Shown here piece after piece: positions 40,026 to 48,173 of a DNA stretch of 64,000 bases. How positions within the stretch are numbered: position 1 is the stretch's first letter; each line of letters begins with the position of its first letter. Both the position numbers and the translations under genes were made by a program. The notes beneath the pieces are model-generated. The model did not search any database. It saw only the letters and a program-made list of their open reading frames with translations, and was not told the DNA's origin. Source of the DNA: Nonomuraea pusilla (lineage in GTDB: Bacteria > Actinomycetota > Actinomycetes > Streptosporangiales > Streptosporangiaceae); NCBI RefSeq assembly GCF_900109355.1, contig NZ_FOBF01000008.1, positions 124,001 through 188,000 on the forward strand, read 5' to 3'.

Positions 40026-41519
40026 ATGACGCAACGGCAGAGAGCGATCGCCATGCTGGGCGTGCTCGTCACGCTCGTCCTGGCCGTCCTCGACCAGAAC
40101 ATCGTCTCGACCGCCTCCTGGGCGATCGTCCGCGACCTCGACCCCGTCCACGGCCTGGAACGCCTGCCGTGGCTCGTCTCCGCGTACGCGCTGGCCGCCA
40201 CCGCCGCGCTCCCCCTGTACGGCAAGCTGTGCGACGTCCACGGCGCCAAGCGCGTCTACCTGGGCGCGCTGGGCGCCTTCCTGGCCGGTTCCGCGCTGTG
40301 CGGCCTGGCGCAGGACATGGCTCAGCTGATCGCCGCCCGCTCCCTGCAGGGGCTCGGCGGCGGCGGCCTCATGAGCGTCACGCTCGTCGTGGCCGCCCAC
40401 CTCACCCCGCCCAGGCAGCGCGCCGCAGCCGGCGGCGCGGGCGGCCTGCTCGCCGGGCTCGGCCTGGTCGCGGGGCCGCTGCTCGGCGGCGCCTTCACCG
40501 ACCACGCCGGCTGGCGATGGATCTTCCTCGTCAACCTGCCCGCCGGGCTGCTCGTGCTCGTCTCCGCCGCCCTCGTCATCAGGCTGGACGACGGCGGGCG
40601 GCGGCCCCCCGACCGGCCCGGCATCGACTACCCGGGGGCGGCCCTGGTCGCCGCCGCGTCCGTGCTGCTGCTCCTCGTCGTGGAGTGGGGCGGCGGCACG
40701 TACGCCTGGGGCTCCCCCGTCATGCTGGGCCTCGTCGCGCTGGACGTCCTGCTGTTCGCCGCGTTCGCGGTCCGTCAGCTCACCGCCGCCGAACCGGTCA
40801 TGCCGCTCACCCTGTTCCGCGACCCGACGCTGCGCGTGGCGCTGCCCCTGCAGTTCCTCACCGGGTTCGGCATGGCGGGCGGGCTGCTCTACACCGTCAT
40901 CTACCTGCAGGCCGCGCTCGGGATCGCGGCCACCGAGTCGGGCCTGTACCTGGTGCCGATGGCGGCCGGCATGGTGCTCTCCGGCGCCGTCTCCGGCGTG
41001 CTCATCGCCCGGGGCGCGGCGCCGAAGCCGTTCCTCGTGGCGGGCACCGCCCTGATGGCGGGGGCGATGGCGCTGATGGGCCTGCTGCGGTCCGGCACCT
41101 CGCCCTGGACGCTCCGGCTCGATCTGCTCCTGCTGGGAGCGGGCCTCGGGCTGGTGCTCGGCATCGTGATCATGCTGGTGCAGAACGCGGCGCCGCCCGA
41201 GCGGCTGGGCGTCGCCACCACCGCCGTACGGTTCGTCCAGGTGCTCGGCTCGGCGCTCGGCACGGCCGTCTTCGGCGTCGTGCTCACCCGGGTGACCGAG
41301 GCCCGCCTGCCGCCCGGCGTGACGGCCGGCGACCTGAGCAGGGCGGGCGACCTGGCGCCCGGCCTGCGGCAGCGGCTGGTGGACGCCCTGGTGTCGGGCG
41401 TGGACGCCGTCTTCGTCACGGGCGCCGCGGTGATGGGCCTGGCGCTCCTGCTGGCCGTGCTGCTGCGCACCCCCGAGGCCGCCGCCGAACCGCCGCCGCC
41501 TGTGCGGGTGCCCGCCTGA
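40026..41519 (+). CDS. DHA2-family MFS multidrug exporter
   Basis: 497-residue drug/H+ antiporter with about 14 membrane helices. Family marks: LDQNIVSTASWAIVRDL (motif near helix 1), LPLYGKLCDVHGAKRVYLG, and ARSLQGLGGGGLMSVTLVV (motif C-like region of helix 5). Start ATG 40026 begins at the hydrophobic N terminus; an in-frame ATG 18 bases upstream lies within the operator region. Likely exports a toxic compound sensed by the divergent TetR protein. A hairpin follows. Confidence 0.93.
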   Translation: MTQRQRAIAMLGVLVTLVLAVLDQNIVSTASWAIVRDLDPVHGLERLPWLVSAYALAATAALPLYGKLCDVHGAKRVYLGALGAFLAGSALCGLAQDMAQLIAARSLQGLGGGGLMSVTLVVAAHLTPPRQRAAAGGAGGLLAGLGLVAGPLLGGAFTDHAGWRWIFLVNLPAGLLVLVSAALVIRLDDGGRRPPDRPGIDYPGAALVAAASVLLLLVVEWGGGTYAWGSPVMLGLVALDVLLFAAFAVRQLTAAEPVMPLTLFRDPTLRVALPLQFLTGFGMAGGLLYTVIYLQAALGIAATESGLYLVPMAAGMVLSGAVSGVLIARGAAPKPFLVAGTALMAGAMALMGLLRSGTSPWTLRLDLLLLGAGLGLVLGIVIMLVQNAAPPERLGVATTAVRFVQVLGSALGTAVFGVVLTRVTEARLPPGVTAGDLSRAGDLAPGLRQRLVDALVSGVDAVFVTGAAVMGLALLLAVLLRTPEAAAEPPPPVRVPA

Positions 41520-41523
41520 GCCC

Positions 41524-41552
41524 GCCCCGGCTCAGGCCCGCGAGGCCGGGGC
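41524..41552. terminator. Hairpin between convergent MFS and lipid kinase genes
   Basis: Arms gccccggc (41524-41531) and gccggggc (41545-41552), 13-base loop, between stops at 41519 and 41569. Confidence 0.5.
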
Positions 41553-41568
41553 GACGGGCGGCGCGCCG

Positions 41569-42456
41569 TCAGGCGATGACGCGCAGCGCGCCCGGACGGA
41601 TCTCGCAGGTGACCGGCACCGGGCCGACGCGTTCCCCGTCGGCGTACGCCACCGCGTCGCCCGCCTCCAGCCGGACGCTGCGCGCCCGCCGGATCGACAC
41701 CGCCGGGTGCGCCGCGTGCGTCCCCCGGTACACGCTGGGGAACACCCGCAGGAACTCCGCCTTCGACACCACGTCCAGCATCATCACGTCGAGCAGCCCG
41801 TCGTCGGGGCTGGCGTCGGGGCACACCCGCATGCCGGCTCCGTACGAGCGGGTGTTGGCCACCGCCACGAGCATCGCCTCCCGCTCGATCACCTCGCCGC
41901 CGTCGAGGGTGACGCGGAACGGGATCGGGCGGAAGCGCCGCAGTTCCTCCACCAGGGCCACCAGGTACTTCGCCATGCCGGGCGGCCAGGTGAGCCGGTT
42001 GGCCCGTTCGTTCACGCGGGAGTCGAACCCGCAGGCCACCACCCCGGCGAACAGCTCCTCCGAGTCCCCCGCCCGCACCAGGGCCGCGTCGACGAGGCGG
42101 GAGCGCATGCGCAGGACGGTTCTGGCGGCGGCGAGAGGGTCCCCGCGCGGCACGCCGAGCGCGGAGGCGATGTCGTTGCCGGTGCCCATGGGGATGATGC
42201 CGAGCGGCACGTCGGTGCCCGCCACGGCCTGCACGGCCAGGTGGACGAGCCCGTCGCCGCCGAAGGCGACCAGCGCGTCGGGGCGTTCCGCCACAACGGC
42301 GCAGGCGCGCTCCAGCGCGTCGGCGGCGTCGTCGCCGATGACGACCGTCAGTTCGGCCCCGCCCGCGCGCAGGCGGCGGGCGACGGGTTCGAGCAGCGGC
42401 AGGGTGCGGCCGCCGCGGGCGGCCGGGTTCACGAGCAGGGCGAAGTGAGGGGGCAC
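41569..42456 (-). CDS. Diacylglycerol/lipid kinase (YegS/DagK family)
   Basis: 295-residue lipid kinase phosphorylating diacylglycerol or a related lipid with ATP at the membrane. Motifs: LLVNPAARGG (residues 6-15), the nucleotide-binding FGGDGLVHLAVQAV with GGDG, and IIPMGTGNDIASALG. Full length for the family. GTG 42456 follows TAAGTT by six bases. Faces the MFS gene at its 3' end and precedes tatC in reverse order on the same strand; not overlapping. Confidence 0.93.
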   Translation of the reverse strand: MPPHFALLVNPAARGGRTLPLLEPVARRLRAGGAELTVVIGDDAADALERACAVVAERPDALVAFGGDGLVHLAVQAVAGTDVPLGIIPMGTGNDIASALGVPRGDPLAAARTVLRMRSRLVDAALVRAGDSEELFAGVVACGFDSRVNERANRLTWPPGMAKYLVALVEELRRFRPIPFRVTLDGGEVIEREAMLVAVANTRSYGAGMRVCPDASPDDGLLDVMMLDVVSKAEFLRVFPSVYRGTHAAHPAVSIRRARSVRLEAGDAVAYADGERVGPVPVTCEIRPGALRVIA

Positions 42457-42462
42457 GCCCGG

Positions 42463-42468
42463 AACTTA
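42463..42468 (-). promoter_or_regulatory. -10 hexamer TAAGTT, leaderless start of the lipid kinase gene
   Basis: TAAGTT, spacer CCGGGC (6 bases), GTG 42456. The -10 lies immediately left of the tandem duplication at 42468-42500. Confidence 0.5.
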
Positions 42469-42500
42469 TCGCCTATCGCACGGATCGCCTATCGCTCCGG
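42468..42500. repeat. 16-bp tandem duplication across the tatC stop codon
   Basis: atcgcctatcgcacgg (42468-42483) followed by atcgcctatcgctccgg (42484-42500). The tatC stop (42489-42491) is in the second copy. Confidence 0.8.
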
Positions 42501-43334
42501 ACCGGAATCCTCCTGCAGCGGCGACGCCTCGTCGTCGGACAGGTGGGAGAAGTCCTCGCCCGCCGGCGCCCTGCGTTCCCTGAGGAACATGAACAGCTCG
42601 GCCGCGAAGTACAGGATGATCATCGGCATGGCCAGCGCCATCATGGTGATCGGGTCGCCGCCGGGCGTGATGACCGCGCCGAACACGAACATCAGGAAGA
42701 CGACCGTGCGGCGGTGTTTCTTGACCGTGGCGTGCGACAGCACGCCGACCACGTTGAGGAACACCAGCAGCAGGGGCAGCTCGAACGACACACCGAAGAT
42801 CACCAGCATGATGAGCACGTAGCTGACGTACTCGTCGATCTGGATCACGGCCACGGTGTCGCTCGGCGCGAACCCCAGCAGGATGGCCAGGCTGGTGTCC
42901 ATGATGTAGTACGCCAGCAGGGCGCCGATCAGGAACAGGGGGATCGCGATCGCGAGGAAGGCGACCGAGTAGCGCTTCTCGTTGCGGTAGAGCGCGGGGG
43001 TGACGAACGCCCAGATCTGGTACAGCCAGACGGGCGACGACACGACCACGCCGACCAGAGCGGAGACCTTCAGGGTCAGGAAGAAGGACTGGAAGATGCC
43101 GCCGTAGGTCAGCGTGCACTCACCCGAGCGGAGCTGGTGGGCCTGCGGCGTGGCGCAGAACGGCTCCTTGATGAAGGACCACACCGGATCGAAGAAGATC
43201 CAGCCGATGATGATGCCCACGACCACCGCGATCGTCGCGATGAGCAGCCTGTTGCGAAGCTCGCGCAGGTGCTCCATGAGGGGCATGCGGCCCTCGGGAT
43301 CGCGGTCCTGGCTCGACCGTTTGAGCAGCGCCAT
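42489..43334 (-). CDS. tatC: Sec-independent translocase subunit TatC
   Basis: 281-residue receptor subunit of the twin-arginine translocase in the cytoplasmic membrane. Six membrane segments; the family signature MPLMEHLRELRNRLL at residues 17-31, FxxFEL-like VIFGVSFELPLLLVFL and VFLMFVFGAVITPGGDP. The C terminus is acidic. It is encoded 34 bases after tatA on the same strand and works with TatA to export folded proteins. Confidence 0.96.
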   Translation of the reverse strand: MALLKRSSQDRDPEGRMPLMEHLRELRNRLLIATIAVVVGIIIGWIFFDPVWSFIKEPFCATPQAHQLRSGECTLTYGGIFQSFFLTLKVSALVGVVVSSPVWLYQIWAFVTPALYRNEKRYSVAFLAIAIPLFLIGALLAYYIMDTSLAILLGFAPSDTVAVIQIDEYVSYVLIMLVIFGVSFELPLLLVFLNVVGVLSHATVKKHRRTVVFLMFVFGAVITPGGDPITMMALAMPMIILYFAAELFMFLRERRAPAGEDFSHLSDDEASPLQEDSGPER

Positions 43335-43368
43335 CTAGTAGTCCAGTCCGGTGACGTGAGGCGGGGGA

Positions 43369-43713
43369 TCAGGCGCGCTTGTCGCTCTGACCGGCGGCGG
43401 CGCGCAGCTTGGCGGCCTGCTCCTCGAGCTGGCGGGCCTGCTCCTCCAGGGACACCGCGGGCGCGGCGGGCTGGATCTGCGGCTGCGCCACGGGCTGGGG
43501 CTGCGGCTGCGCCTGGGGCTGGGCCACGGGCTGCGCCTGGGCCTGAACGACCGGCGCGTCGTCGTCATCGTCACGCAGCTTGGCGGTCTCCGACTTGAAG
43601 ATGCGCAGCGACCGGCCGACGCCGCGGGCCATCTCCGGAAGCTTCTTCGCGCCGAACAGCAGGACGAGCACGCCTGCGATGATCAGAAGTTCGGGGACTC
43701 CGAGTTGCGACAT
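43369..43713 (-). CDS. tatA: Twin-arginine translocase subunit TatA
   Basis: 114-residue membrane protein. N-terminal hydrophobic helix and amphipathic helix with the FGAKKLPEMARGVGRSLRIF motif (residues ~20-39) are standard; the C-terminal tail is a long Gln/Pro/Ala-rich repeat (QAQPVAQPQAQPQPQP) and ends in a coiled-coil-like Glu/Lys stretch. GAAGGA upstream of ATG 43713. First gene of the tatA-tatC unit. Confidence 0.95.
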   Translation of the reverse strand: MSQLGVPELLIIAGVLVLLFGAKKLPEMARGVGRSLRIFKSETAKLRDDDDDAPVVQAQAQPVAQPQAQPQPQPVAQPQIQPAAPAVSLEEQARQLEEQAAKLRAAAGQSDKRA

Positions 43714-43784
43714 GGAACGTCCTTCGTGAGCGAGTGCCTCTGTCAGGCACGATGGTACGCCGCCAGGGGTCCGGTCTCATCCCC

Positions 43785-43943
43785 CTAGGGTGACGAATCA
43801 GTCGTTCGCAGCTTAAGTCTGGCTTGCGCCGCGGCGACTTCCTTCCTCAGGGTACGTGCCGCGGCGACGACCCGGACACCCGCGACGGCCAGCACGGCCA
43901 GCCCGGCCACCCCCAGGGCGACGGACACCAGGATCCACGTCAT
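43785..43943 (-). CDS. Small membrane protein downstream of pafC (52 residues)
   Basis: Starts ATG 43943 overlapping the pafC stop in an ATGA junction, so it is coupled to pafC. One hydrophobic segment (residues ~3-30, ILVSVALGVAGLAVLAVAG) and a basic, helical tail (RTLRKEVAAAQARLKLR). Too short for family assignment; a conserved small gene at this position in the pafBC-tatAC region is plausible but not shown here. Confidence 0.7.
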   Translation of the reverse strand: MTWILVSVALGVAGLAVLAVAGVRVVAAARTLRKEVAAAQARLKLRTTDSSP

Positions 43944-44905
43944 GACTGGTGAGCGTACAGCGCGAGGGCCCGCTCGGCCTCCCCGCGCACGGTCTCGGCC
44001 ATCGCGGGCGGCGCGACGACCCTGCCGGTCTCGCCCAGGCGCAGCGCCAGCTTGACGATCCAGTCCTCGTCGCGGGCGCGCAGCGCCACCCGCAGGCGCC
44101 CCTCGCCCAGCTCGGTGACGCGCTCGCACGGGTAGTACTCGGCCACCCAGCGGCCCGCGGGCGTGACCTCCAGCTCGACCAGCTCGTCGGTGGGCGAGGG
44201 ACGGAAGACCCCCTGGGTGACGTCGATCGGCTCGGCCTCGGCGGGCGGGTCTGCGGGCACGTCCAGGACGTCCACGCCGAGCACCCTGTCGAGCCTGAAC
44301 AGCCGCATCGCCTCGGCCCTGTAACACCACCCCTCCAGGTAGGTGCGGCCGTCGACCACGACCACGCGCATCGGGTCGACCTCGCGCGGCGTCACCTCGT
44401 CGCGTCCGGGCACGTAGTACCGCAGCGACAGCCTGCGCCGCCGGGTCAGCGCGTCGCGCACCCGCGGCAGCGCGTCGGGGGCGGCGTCGACGTCCACGGC
44501 GACCTGGCTGCTCACCGCGGCGGCGGCCTCGCCCGCGGCCCGCTCCAGCTTCGCCATGACGCGCGGCAGCGCGTCGCCCGGCACCTCGGCCAGCTCGGGC
44601 GTGGCGGCCAGGGTGCGCAGCGCGACCAGCAGGGCGCTGGCCTCGTCGATGCCGAGCCGCAGCGGCCTGGCGATCGTGTCGGCGTTGTCGATGATGATCT
44701 CGCCGCCGTCCCAGGAGACGTCGATGAGGTCGCCGGGGGTGTGGCCGGGCAGCCCGCACATCCACACGAGCTGCAGGTCGTCGATGAGCTGCTTCTCGGT
44801 GAGCCCGAACACCTCGGCCACCTCGCCGACCTGCGCCCCCGGGTGGGACATCAGGTACGGCACCAGCGCGAGCAGCCTGGGCAGGCGGTCGGCGGACCCG
44901 CTCAT
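43940..44905 (-). CDS. pafC: PafC, WYL-domain transcriptional activator
   Basis: 321-residue regulator. N-terminal winged HTH (LALVPYLMSHPGAQVGEVAEV, residues 12-32) and a WYL domain in the second half (RRRRLSLRYYV, LEGWCYRAEAMRLFRLDRV). PafB and PafC form the heteromeric activator of the mycobacterial DNA damage response. ATG 44905 overlaps the pafB stop in an ATGA, and its own stop overlaps the next small gene. Confidence 0.93.
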   Translation of the reverse strand: MSGSADRLPRLLALVPYLMSHPGAQVGEVAEVFGLTEKQLIDDLQLVWMCGLPGHTPGDLIDVSWDGGEIIIDNADTIARPLRLGIDEASALLVALRTLAATPELAEVPGDALPRVMAKLERAAGEAAAAVSSQVAVDVDAAPDALPRVRDALTRRRRLSLRYYVPGRDEVTPREVDPMRVVVVDGRTYLEGWCYRAEAMRLFRLDRVLGVDVLDVPADPPAEAEPIDVTQGVFRPSPTDELVELEVTPAGRWVAEYYPCERVTELGEGRLRVALRARDEDWIVKLALRLGETGRVVAPPAMAETVRGEAERALALYAHQS

Positions 44906-45852
44906 GACAGCGCCCCCTTCAGTCGGCGGATCACGGCGTCGCGGGCGTCGGGCGGCTCGACCACCTCGACGTCGGCGCCGAGGCTGGCCATCCAGCCGGC
45001 CAGCCGTTCGGAGTCGGTGAAGGCCAGTTCGGCCTCGTCCCAGCCGTCGCGCCCCTCGCGGACGGCCCCGGCGAGCTGGCGCAGGCCCTGGCAGGCGCCG
45101 CGGCGCACCCGGATCAGCGCCACCCGCTCCTCGGCGGGCTCCTCGGGGAAGCCCACCATCTCCCGCAGGTCCACCCCGCCCGGCACCCGCACCACCCCGG
45201 GCCTGCCCACCGGGGTGACGGGCCCGGCGACGCGGCTCAGGCGGAACGCGCGCGGCGCCTCGCGGTCGCGGTCGTACCCGGCGAGGTACCAGCGGCCCCG
45301 GCGGGAGACCACGCCCCAGGGCTCCACCGTGCGCGTGCGGACGCTCTCGCTGCCCGCGCCCCGGTAGTCGAAGCGGACGACCCGCCGGTCGCGCACGGCG
45401 TCCCACAGGGCCGGGAAGGCCGGGTCACGGGTGTCGACGCGCAGCTCCAGCGCGCCCGCCCCGACCGGCTCGTCGGTGTCGACCCCGCCCGCGCGCAGCT
45501 TCAGCAGCGCGCCCGACGCGGCCTCGGCCAGGCTCGCCCGCTGCCACACCTGCGCCGCCAGGCCGAGCACGGCGGCCTCGTCGGCCTCCAGCGTGATCTC
45601 CGGCAGCTCGTACGACTCCCGCTCGATCCGGTAGCCGGGCTCGTCCTCCCACGGGTCGCGGACGACGTCGATGGGGATGCCCAGCTCGCGCAGCTCGTTC
45701 TTGTCGCGCTCGAACATGCGCTGGAACGCCTCGTCGCCGTCGCGGTCGTAGCCGGGGACGGCCTGGCGGATCTGCTCGGCCGACAGCGGGCGCCGGGTGG
45801 CGAGCAGGCAGATCACCAGATTGAGCAGCCGTTCGGTCTTCCGGCGCGACAT
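44902..45852 (-). CDS. pafB: PafB, WYL-domain transcriptional activator
   Basis: 316-residue partner of PafC. HTH at the N terminus (RKTERLLNLVICLLATRRPLS at residues 4-24), a WYL domain near the middle (RVVRFDYRGA, VEPWGVVSRRGRWYLAGYD, DREAPRAFRLSRV). I start at ATG 45852 because GGAGGA is about 10 bases upstream, while GTG 45861 is only one base from it. Translationally coupled to pafC. Confidence 0.93.
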   Translation of the reverse strand: MSRRKTERLLNLVICLLATRRPLSAEQIRQAVPGYDRDGDEAFQRMFERDKNELRELGIPIDVVRDPWEDEPGYRIERESYELPEITLEADEAAVLGLAAQVWQRASLAEAASGALLKLRAGGVDTDEPVGAGALELRVDTRDPAFPALWDAVRDRRVVRFDYRGAGSESVRTRTVEPWGVVSRRGRWYLAGYDRDREAPRAFRLSRVAGPVTPVGRPGVVRVPGGVDLREMVGFPEEPAEERVALIRVRRGACQGLRQLAGAVREGRDGWDEAELAFTDSERLAGWMASLGADVEVVEPPDARDAVIRRLKGALS

Positions 45853-45878
45853 CTGCCTCACTCCTCCTTCAGCGACGC

Positions 45879-45884
45879 TACCCT
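45879..45884 (+). promoter_or_regulatory. -10 hexamer TACCCT, leaderless start of the DUF3866 gene
   Basis: TACCCT, spacer gccccc (6 bases), GTG 45891. Confidence 0.5.
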
Positions 45885-45890
45885 GCCCCC

Positions 45891-46958
45891 GTGATCAGAT
45901 GGCGCAAGGGCGAGGTTCTACGGATCCGACGCGAGTGGACGGGAGCGGTGGAGCTGGACGTCGCCGTCCCCGAGGGTGAGTGCCGGGCGCTGGCGTACCC
46001 GCTGTTGGTGGGCCGCCCGGAACCCGGTGACGAGGTGCTGCTCAACACGACCGCGCTCGCGATGGGTCTCGGTACGGGAGGTTACGCCATGGTGGTGGCC
46101 GTCCCGAACCGTTTGCCGGAAGATCCACACGGTCCGGGCCATCTGGTGAAGGCCCGCTACACGCCGTTGCAGGCCACGGTGCTGGGCGCGGACGAGCAGG
46201 ACTCCCCCCACCACGAGGTCCTGCGCGAGGCCGACTCGCTCGACGGCATGCCCGTGGTGGTGGCCGACCTGCACTCGGCGCTGCCGCCGATCCTGTGCGG
46301 CCTGTACGCCTCCAGGCCCGGCACGAGGGTGGCGTACGTGATGCTCGACGGCGGGGCGCTGCCCGCCTGGTTCTCGATGGCGGCGGCCACGCTGCGCGAG
46401 ATCGGCTGGCTGGCCGGGGTGGTGACGGTCGGCCAGGCGTTCGGCGGCGACGTGGAGGCGGTGACCACGCACACGGGCCTGCTGGCCGCCAGGCACGTCC
46501 TGGGGGCCGAGGTGGCCGTCGTGGCCCAGGGGCCGGGGAACCTGGGCACGGGCACGCGCTGGGGCTTCTCCGGCGTGTCGGCGGGCGAGGCGGTCAACGC
46601 GGCCGCCGTGCTGCGCGGGCGCCCGGTGGCGGCGCTGCGGGTCAGCGAGGGCGACGGCCGTGAGCGGCACCTCGGGGTGTCGCACCACTCGCTGACCGCC
46701 TACGGCCGGGTGGCGCTCGCCCCCGCCGACGTGGCGGTGCCGATGCTGCCGGGCGAGTTCGGCGAGCGGGTGCGCGACCAGTCCGAGCTGCTCGCGGTGC
46801 GTCACCGGCTGGTGCCGGTGACGCTCGACGGCCTGCACGAGGCGCTGCGCGCGGCGCCGGTGCGGCTGTCGACCATGGGCAGGGGCCTGGAGGAGGACCT
46901 CGCCTACTTCCTGACGTCGGCGGCTGCCGGCAGGCTGGCCGCCTCGCTGCTGTCGTAG
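45891..46958 (+). CDS. DUF3866 family protein
   Basis: 355-residue protein of the actinobacterial DUF3866 family; function unknown. Notable conserved-looking stretches: MIRWRKGEVLRIRREW at the N terminus, HLVKARYTPLQATVLG, RVAYVMLDGGALPAWFS, GPGNLGTGTRWGFSG and LGVSHHSLTAYGRVALAP. No transmembrane or signal sequence seen. It diverges from pafB (start gap 38 bases) and overlaps the convergent DUF3291 gene by 55 bases. The start is leaderless. Confidence 0.88.
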   Translation: MIRWRKGEVLRIRREWTGAVELDVAVPEGECRALAYPLLVGRPEPGDEVLLNTTALAMGLGTGGYAMVVAVPNRLPEDPHGPGHLVKARYTPLQATVLGADEQDSPHHEVLREADSLDGMPVVVADLHSALPPILCGLYASRPGTRVAYVMLDGGALPAWFSMAAATLREIGWLAGVVTVGQAFGGDVEAVTTHTGLLAARHVLGAEVAVVAQGPGNLGTGTRWGFSGVSAGEAVNAAAVLRGRPVAALRVSEGDGRERHLGVSHHSLTAYGRVALAPADVAVPMLPGEFGERVRDQSELLAVRHRLVPVTLDGLHEALRAAPVRLSTMGRGLEEDLAYFLTSAAAGRLAASLLS

Positions 46959-47383
46959 GGGTCCCTGAACGTGAACGCCTCGGGGCCGGGACCATCGGCC
47001 TTGAGGCGTCCGAGCCGTTCCATCCCCTCGGCCAGGGTCGGGATCACCCCTTCGGGGATCCACCACATGACCGTGGTCGGCTCCGCCATGCGCAGGAACC
47101 ACTCCCTGCGGCGGCGCAGCACCGGCAGGTGCTCGCTGCGGTAGGTGAAGTTCCACAGGCTCTCGACGGAGTCCCAGACGGAGAAGTTGAGCAGCAGGTG
47201 GTCGCCGTAGCCGTGGCTGAGGGTGAGGGTGGGGTCGTCGTCGCTCTCCTTCAGCCGCCAGACGAAGCCGGGCGCCCGGTCGGCGACGGCGTTGACGGGC
47301 TCCAGCAGGGCGACGAACTCGGCGAGCTCGGCGGAGTCGATGGGGGCGCGCAGGTGCGCGACGTTGAGCTGGGCGAGATGCAT
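46904..47383 (-). CDS. DUF3291 family protein
   Basis: 159-residue protein of the DUF3291 (dimeric alpha/beta barrel-like) family. MHLAQLNVAHLRAPIDS at the start, then LLNFSVWDSVESLWNFTYRS and EWFLRMAEPTTVMWWIPEG, aromatic-rich as in the family, whose function is unknown. It lies 34 bases downstream of a COG2345-type regulator gene, so the two probably form one operon. ATG 47383 chosen because the conserved domain starts there; the frame is open to 47395. Confidence 0.85.
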   Translation of the reverse strand: MHLAQLNVAHLRAPIDSAELAEFVALLEPVNAVADRAPGFVWRLKESDDDPTLTLSHGYGDHLLLNFSVWDSVESLWNFTYRSEHLPVLRRRREWFLRMAEPTTVMWWIPEGVIPTLAEGMERLGRLKADGPGPEAFTFRDPYDSSEAASLPAAADVRK

Positions 47384-47416
47384 GGGAGTCAGCACACCAC
47401 CCTCGCCACTTCTATG

Positions 47417-48103
47417 TCAATCTCCATTTGTTTTAGAAAGCGCCACGCAGCACTCCCCCGGCCGCGGATCCAGCCGCGCCCGCCCAGGGTCGTCGCCGAG
47501 ACCGCCCAGCAGCCCCTGGCACAGCGCCAGGTTCATCGAGCACACCAGCAGCGGCTGCTCCTCCGCCAGGACGTGGAACGGGCAGTTGCGCAGCCGCAGC
47601 GCCCCACCCTCCTCGTACGGCTCGTACCCCCGGGCCCCGAGCACCCGCTCGACCGGCTCGCCCGCGTACGCCCGCGCCAGGCGCTCACCCGCCCGCCTGG
47701 CCGCCGCCTCCGCCTGCTCCTCCGCGCCGAGCTCCTCCACCACGTCGGCCAGCACCGACGCGAGCGCCGGGTAGTCGCGCGGCGGCAGGCTCACCGACCG
47801 CTCGCCCCGTGACCTGCGGTAGACCTTGGCCGGACGGCCGCTGCCCGGCCCCTTCCTCTCCTGCGGGCGGAAGCCGCTCTCCAGCAGCCCCGCCTCCACC
47901 AGCCGGTCGAGATGGTGCCCGGCGAGCGTCCTCGACACGCCCGCGGCCTCGGCCGCCTCGCCCCTGCCCACGTCGCCGCCGCTCGCGGCCACCGCCTCGT
48001 ACAGGCTGCGGCGCACCGGGTCGTGGAGCAGGGCGAGCGCGTCGAGGTCGTCCAGGCCGCTGCCGGCGCCGGCAGGAGTCGTCACAGGCGGAGTCTCGGT
48101 CAC
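47417..48103 (-). CDS. ArsR-like winged-helix regulator with C-terminal cysteines (COG2345 type)
   Basis: 228-residue regulator. N-terminal winged helix (residues ~25-90; LLHDPVRRSLYEAVAASGGD, ADAGVSRTLAGHHLDRLVEAGLL-like), then a C-terminal region with five Cys: 174, 188, 195, 218 and 219 (NCPFHVLAEE, LLVCSMNLALCQGLL, PGECCVAL). Members of COG2345, including SufR-like proteins, coordinate Fe-S or metal there. So redox- or metal-dependent regulation is possible, not proved. GTG 48103 is the leaderless start; it is part of a tandem duplication. Confidence 0.85.
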   Translation of the reverse strand: MTETPPVTTPAGAGSGLDDLDALALLHDPVRRSLYEAVAASGGDVGRGEAAEAAGVSRTLAGHHLDRLVEAGLLESGFRPQERKGPGSGRPAKVYRRSRGERSVSLPPRDYPALASVLADVVEELGAEEQAEAAARRAGERLARAYAGEPVERVLGARGYEPYEEGGALRLRNCPFHVLAEEQPLLVCSMNLALCQGLLGGLGDDPGRARLDPRPGECCVALSKTNGD

Positions 48104-48115
48104 AGGCGGAGTCTA
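48081..48115. repeat. Tandem duplication of the start region of the ArsR-like regulator
   Basis: Two consecutive copies of gtcacaggcggagtct plus two bases (48081-48098, 48099-48116). One copy holds the functional -10/GTG; the other has GAGACT instead of TAGACT and adds a second in-frame GTG six codons later. Confidence 0.75.
48110..48115 (-). promoter_or_regulatory. -10 hexamer TAGACT, leaderless start of the ArsR-like regulator
   Basis: TAGACT, spacer CCGCCT (6 bases), GTG 48103. Confidence 0.5.
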
Positions 48116-48173
48116 CGGAAGCGTGAGCCCGCAGGAAGCCGCCCAGAGCTCCCCAGGGCCGCCTGAGGGCCGC

